From: Siculibacillus sp.
GTDB taxonomy: Bacteria; Pseudomonadota; Alphaproteobacteria; Rhizobiales; Ancalomicrobiaceae
Reading direction: 5' to 3'
DNA length: 34,135 nucleotides
Assembly (NCBI GenBank): GCA_030247555.1
Contig: JAOTSD010000041.1
Span: 1 to 34,135, forward strand
The stretch's first letter is position 1. Every line of letters starts with the position of its first letter. The translations under genes were made by a program, and so were the position numbers. The notes below the pieces were generated by a model, which was given only the letters and a program-made list of their open reading frames with translations, searched no databases and was not told the origin of the DNA. Positions 34,037 to 34,135 of this stretch are shown here, piece after piece.

Positions 34037-34135
34037 TGAACAGGTCCGTTGAGTGGTCTTTCCGCCTGTGAGCAGCCAAGATTGCTTGGCGAACAGGAGA
34101 GAAGATGTCGAGACGACCGCGCCGGAACCACACCC
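34037..34135 (+). mobile_element. IS3-family insertion sequence, left end
   Basis: TGAACAGGTCCG at 34037 resembles the TGAAC-type left inverted repeat of IS3-family elements, and a transposase OrfA frame opens 68 bases later. The right end, OrfB and any target duplication lie outside the window, so the exact boundary is inferred. Confidence 0.65.
34105..34135 (+). CDS. IS3-family transposase OrfA, N-terminal fragment
   Basis: Ten complete codons remain, reading MSRRPRRNHT, behind the ribosome-binding site AGGAGAG. This is the characteristic start of IS3-family OrfA proteins (RPRRNH followed in homologues by a Pro-Ala-Phe-Lys helix-turn-helix). OrfA binds the terminal repeats and, through a programmed frameshift with OrfB, forms the transposase. 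The window edge cuts it. Confidence 0.72.
   Translation, partial: MSRRPRRNHT

Overview
The window is chromosomal DNA from a high-GC alphaproteobacterium, most likely of the order Hyphomicrobiales (Rhizobiales). The evidence is the PopZ/DUF2497 polar organizer next to valS and tolC, an ExoR-like Sel1 protein, a malyl-CoA lyase of the kind used in the serine or ethylmalonyl-CoA pathways, GC-rich codon choice, and intergenic palindromes of a type common in this order. The genus cannot be named from the sequence alone.

Left part (1-9000): after the tail of a GFA-family gene, a run of minus-strand genes reads, in transcription order, CBS-BON protein, protein-L-isoaspartate methyltransferase, TolC-type outer-membrane channel, PopZ, valyl-tRNA synthetase and ExoR-like secreted protein. 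Hairpins lie between most of them. A sequence fitting the FixK/FNR consensus lies between the CBS gene and the next, divergent unit.

Middle (9000-19400): a three-gene tripartite ABC export unit (adaptor, FtsX/MacB-type permease, ATPase) with overlapping stop and start codons is followed by tRNA-Cys. Next come a convergent four-cysteine small protein, a secreted protein of unknown function, the cobinamide kinase/guanylyltransferase CobP, and tRNA-Asn with a duplicated terminator hairpin. A soluble globin-coupled chemoreceptor, another secreted protein of unknown function and a CbiX/SirB-type chelatase complete this part. CobP and the chelatase are both tetrapyrrole or cobalamin functions.

Right part (19400-34135): rimO is preceded by an intergenic palindromic element. 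A minus-strand group follows (TerC membrane protein, DUF2182 membrane protein, quinone oxidoreductase, alpha/beta hydrolase), then a UbiH-type hydroxylase and a P-type cation ATPase on the plus strand. A class III CoA-transferase and an AEC transporter lie on the minus strand. The last complete genes are a membrane protein with a ClpP/SppA-like serine-protease fold of the COG3904 type, whose base use differs from its neighbours, and malyl-CoA lyase. The window ends in the left end of an IS3-family insertion sequence, of which only the first residues of OrfA are present.

Most genes are housekeeping or of known family. The parts least explained are the COG3904-type membrane protein, the four-Cys small protein, the two secreted proteins of unknown function, and several palindromes in leaders and intergenic gaps. 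I found no CRISPR array, phage, toxin-antitoxin pair or obvious defence system.
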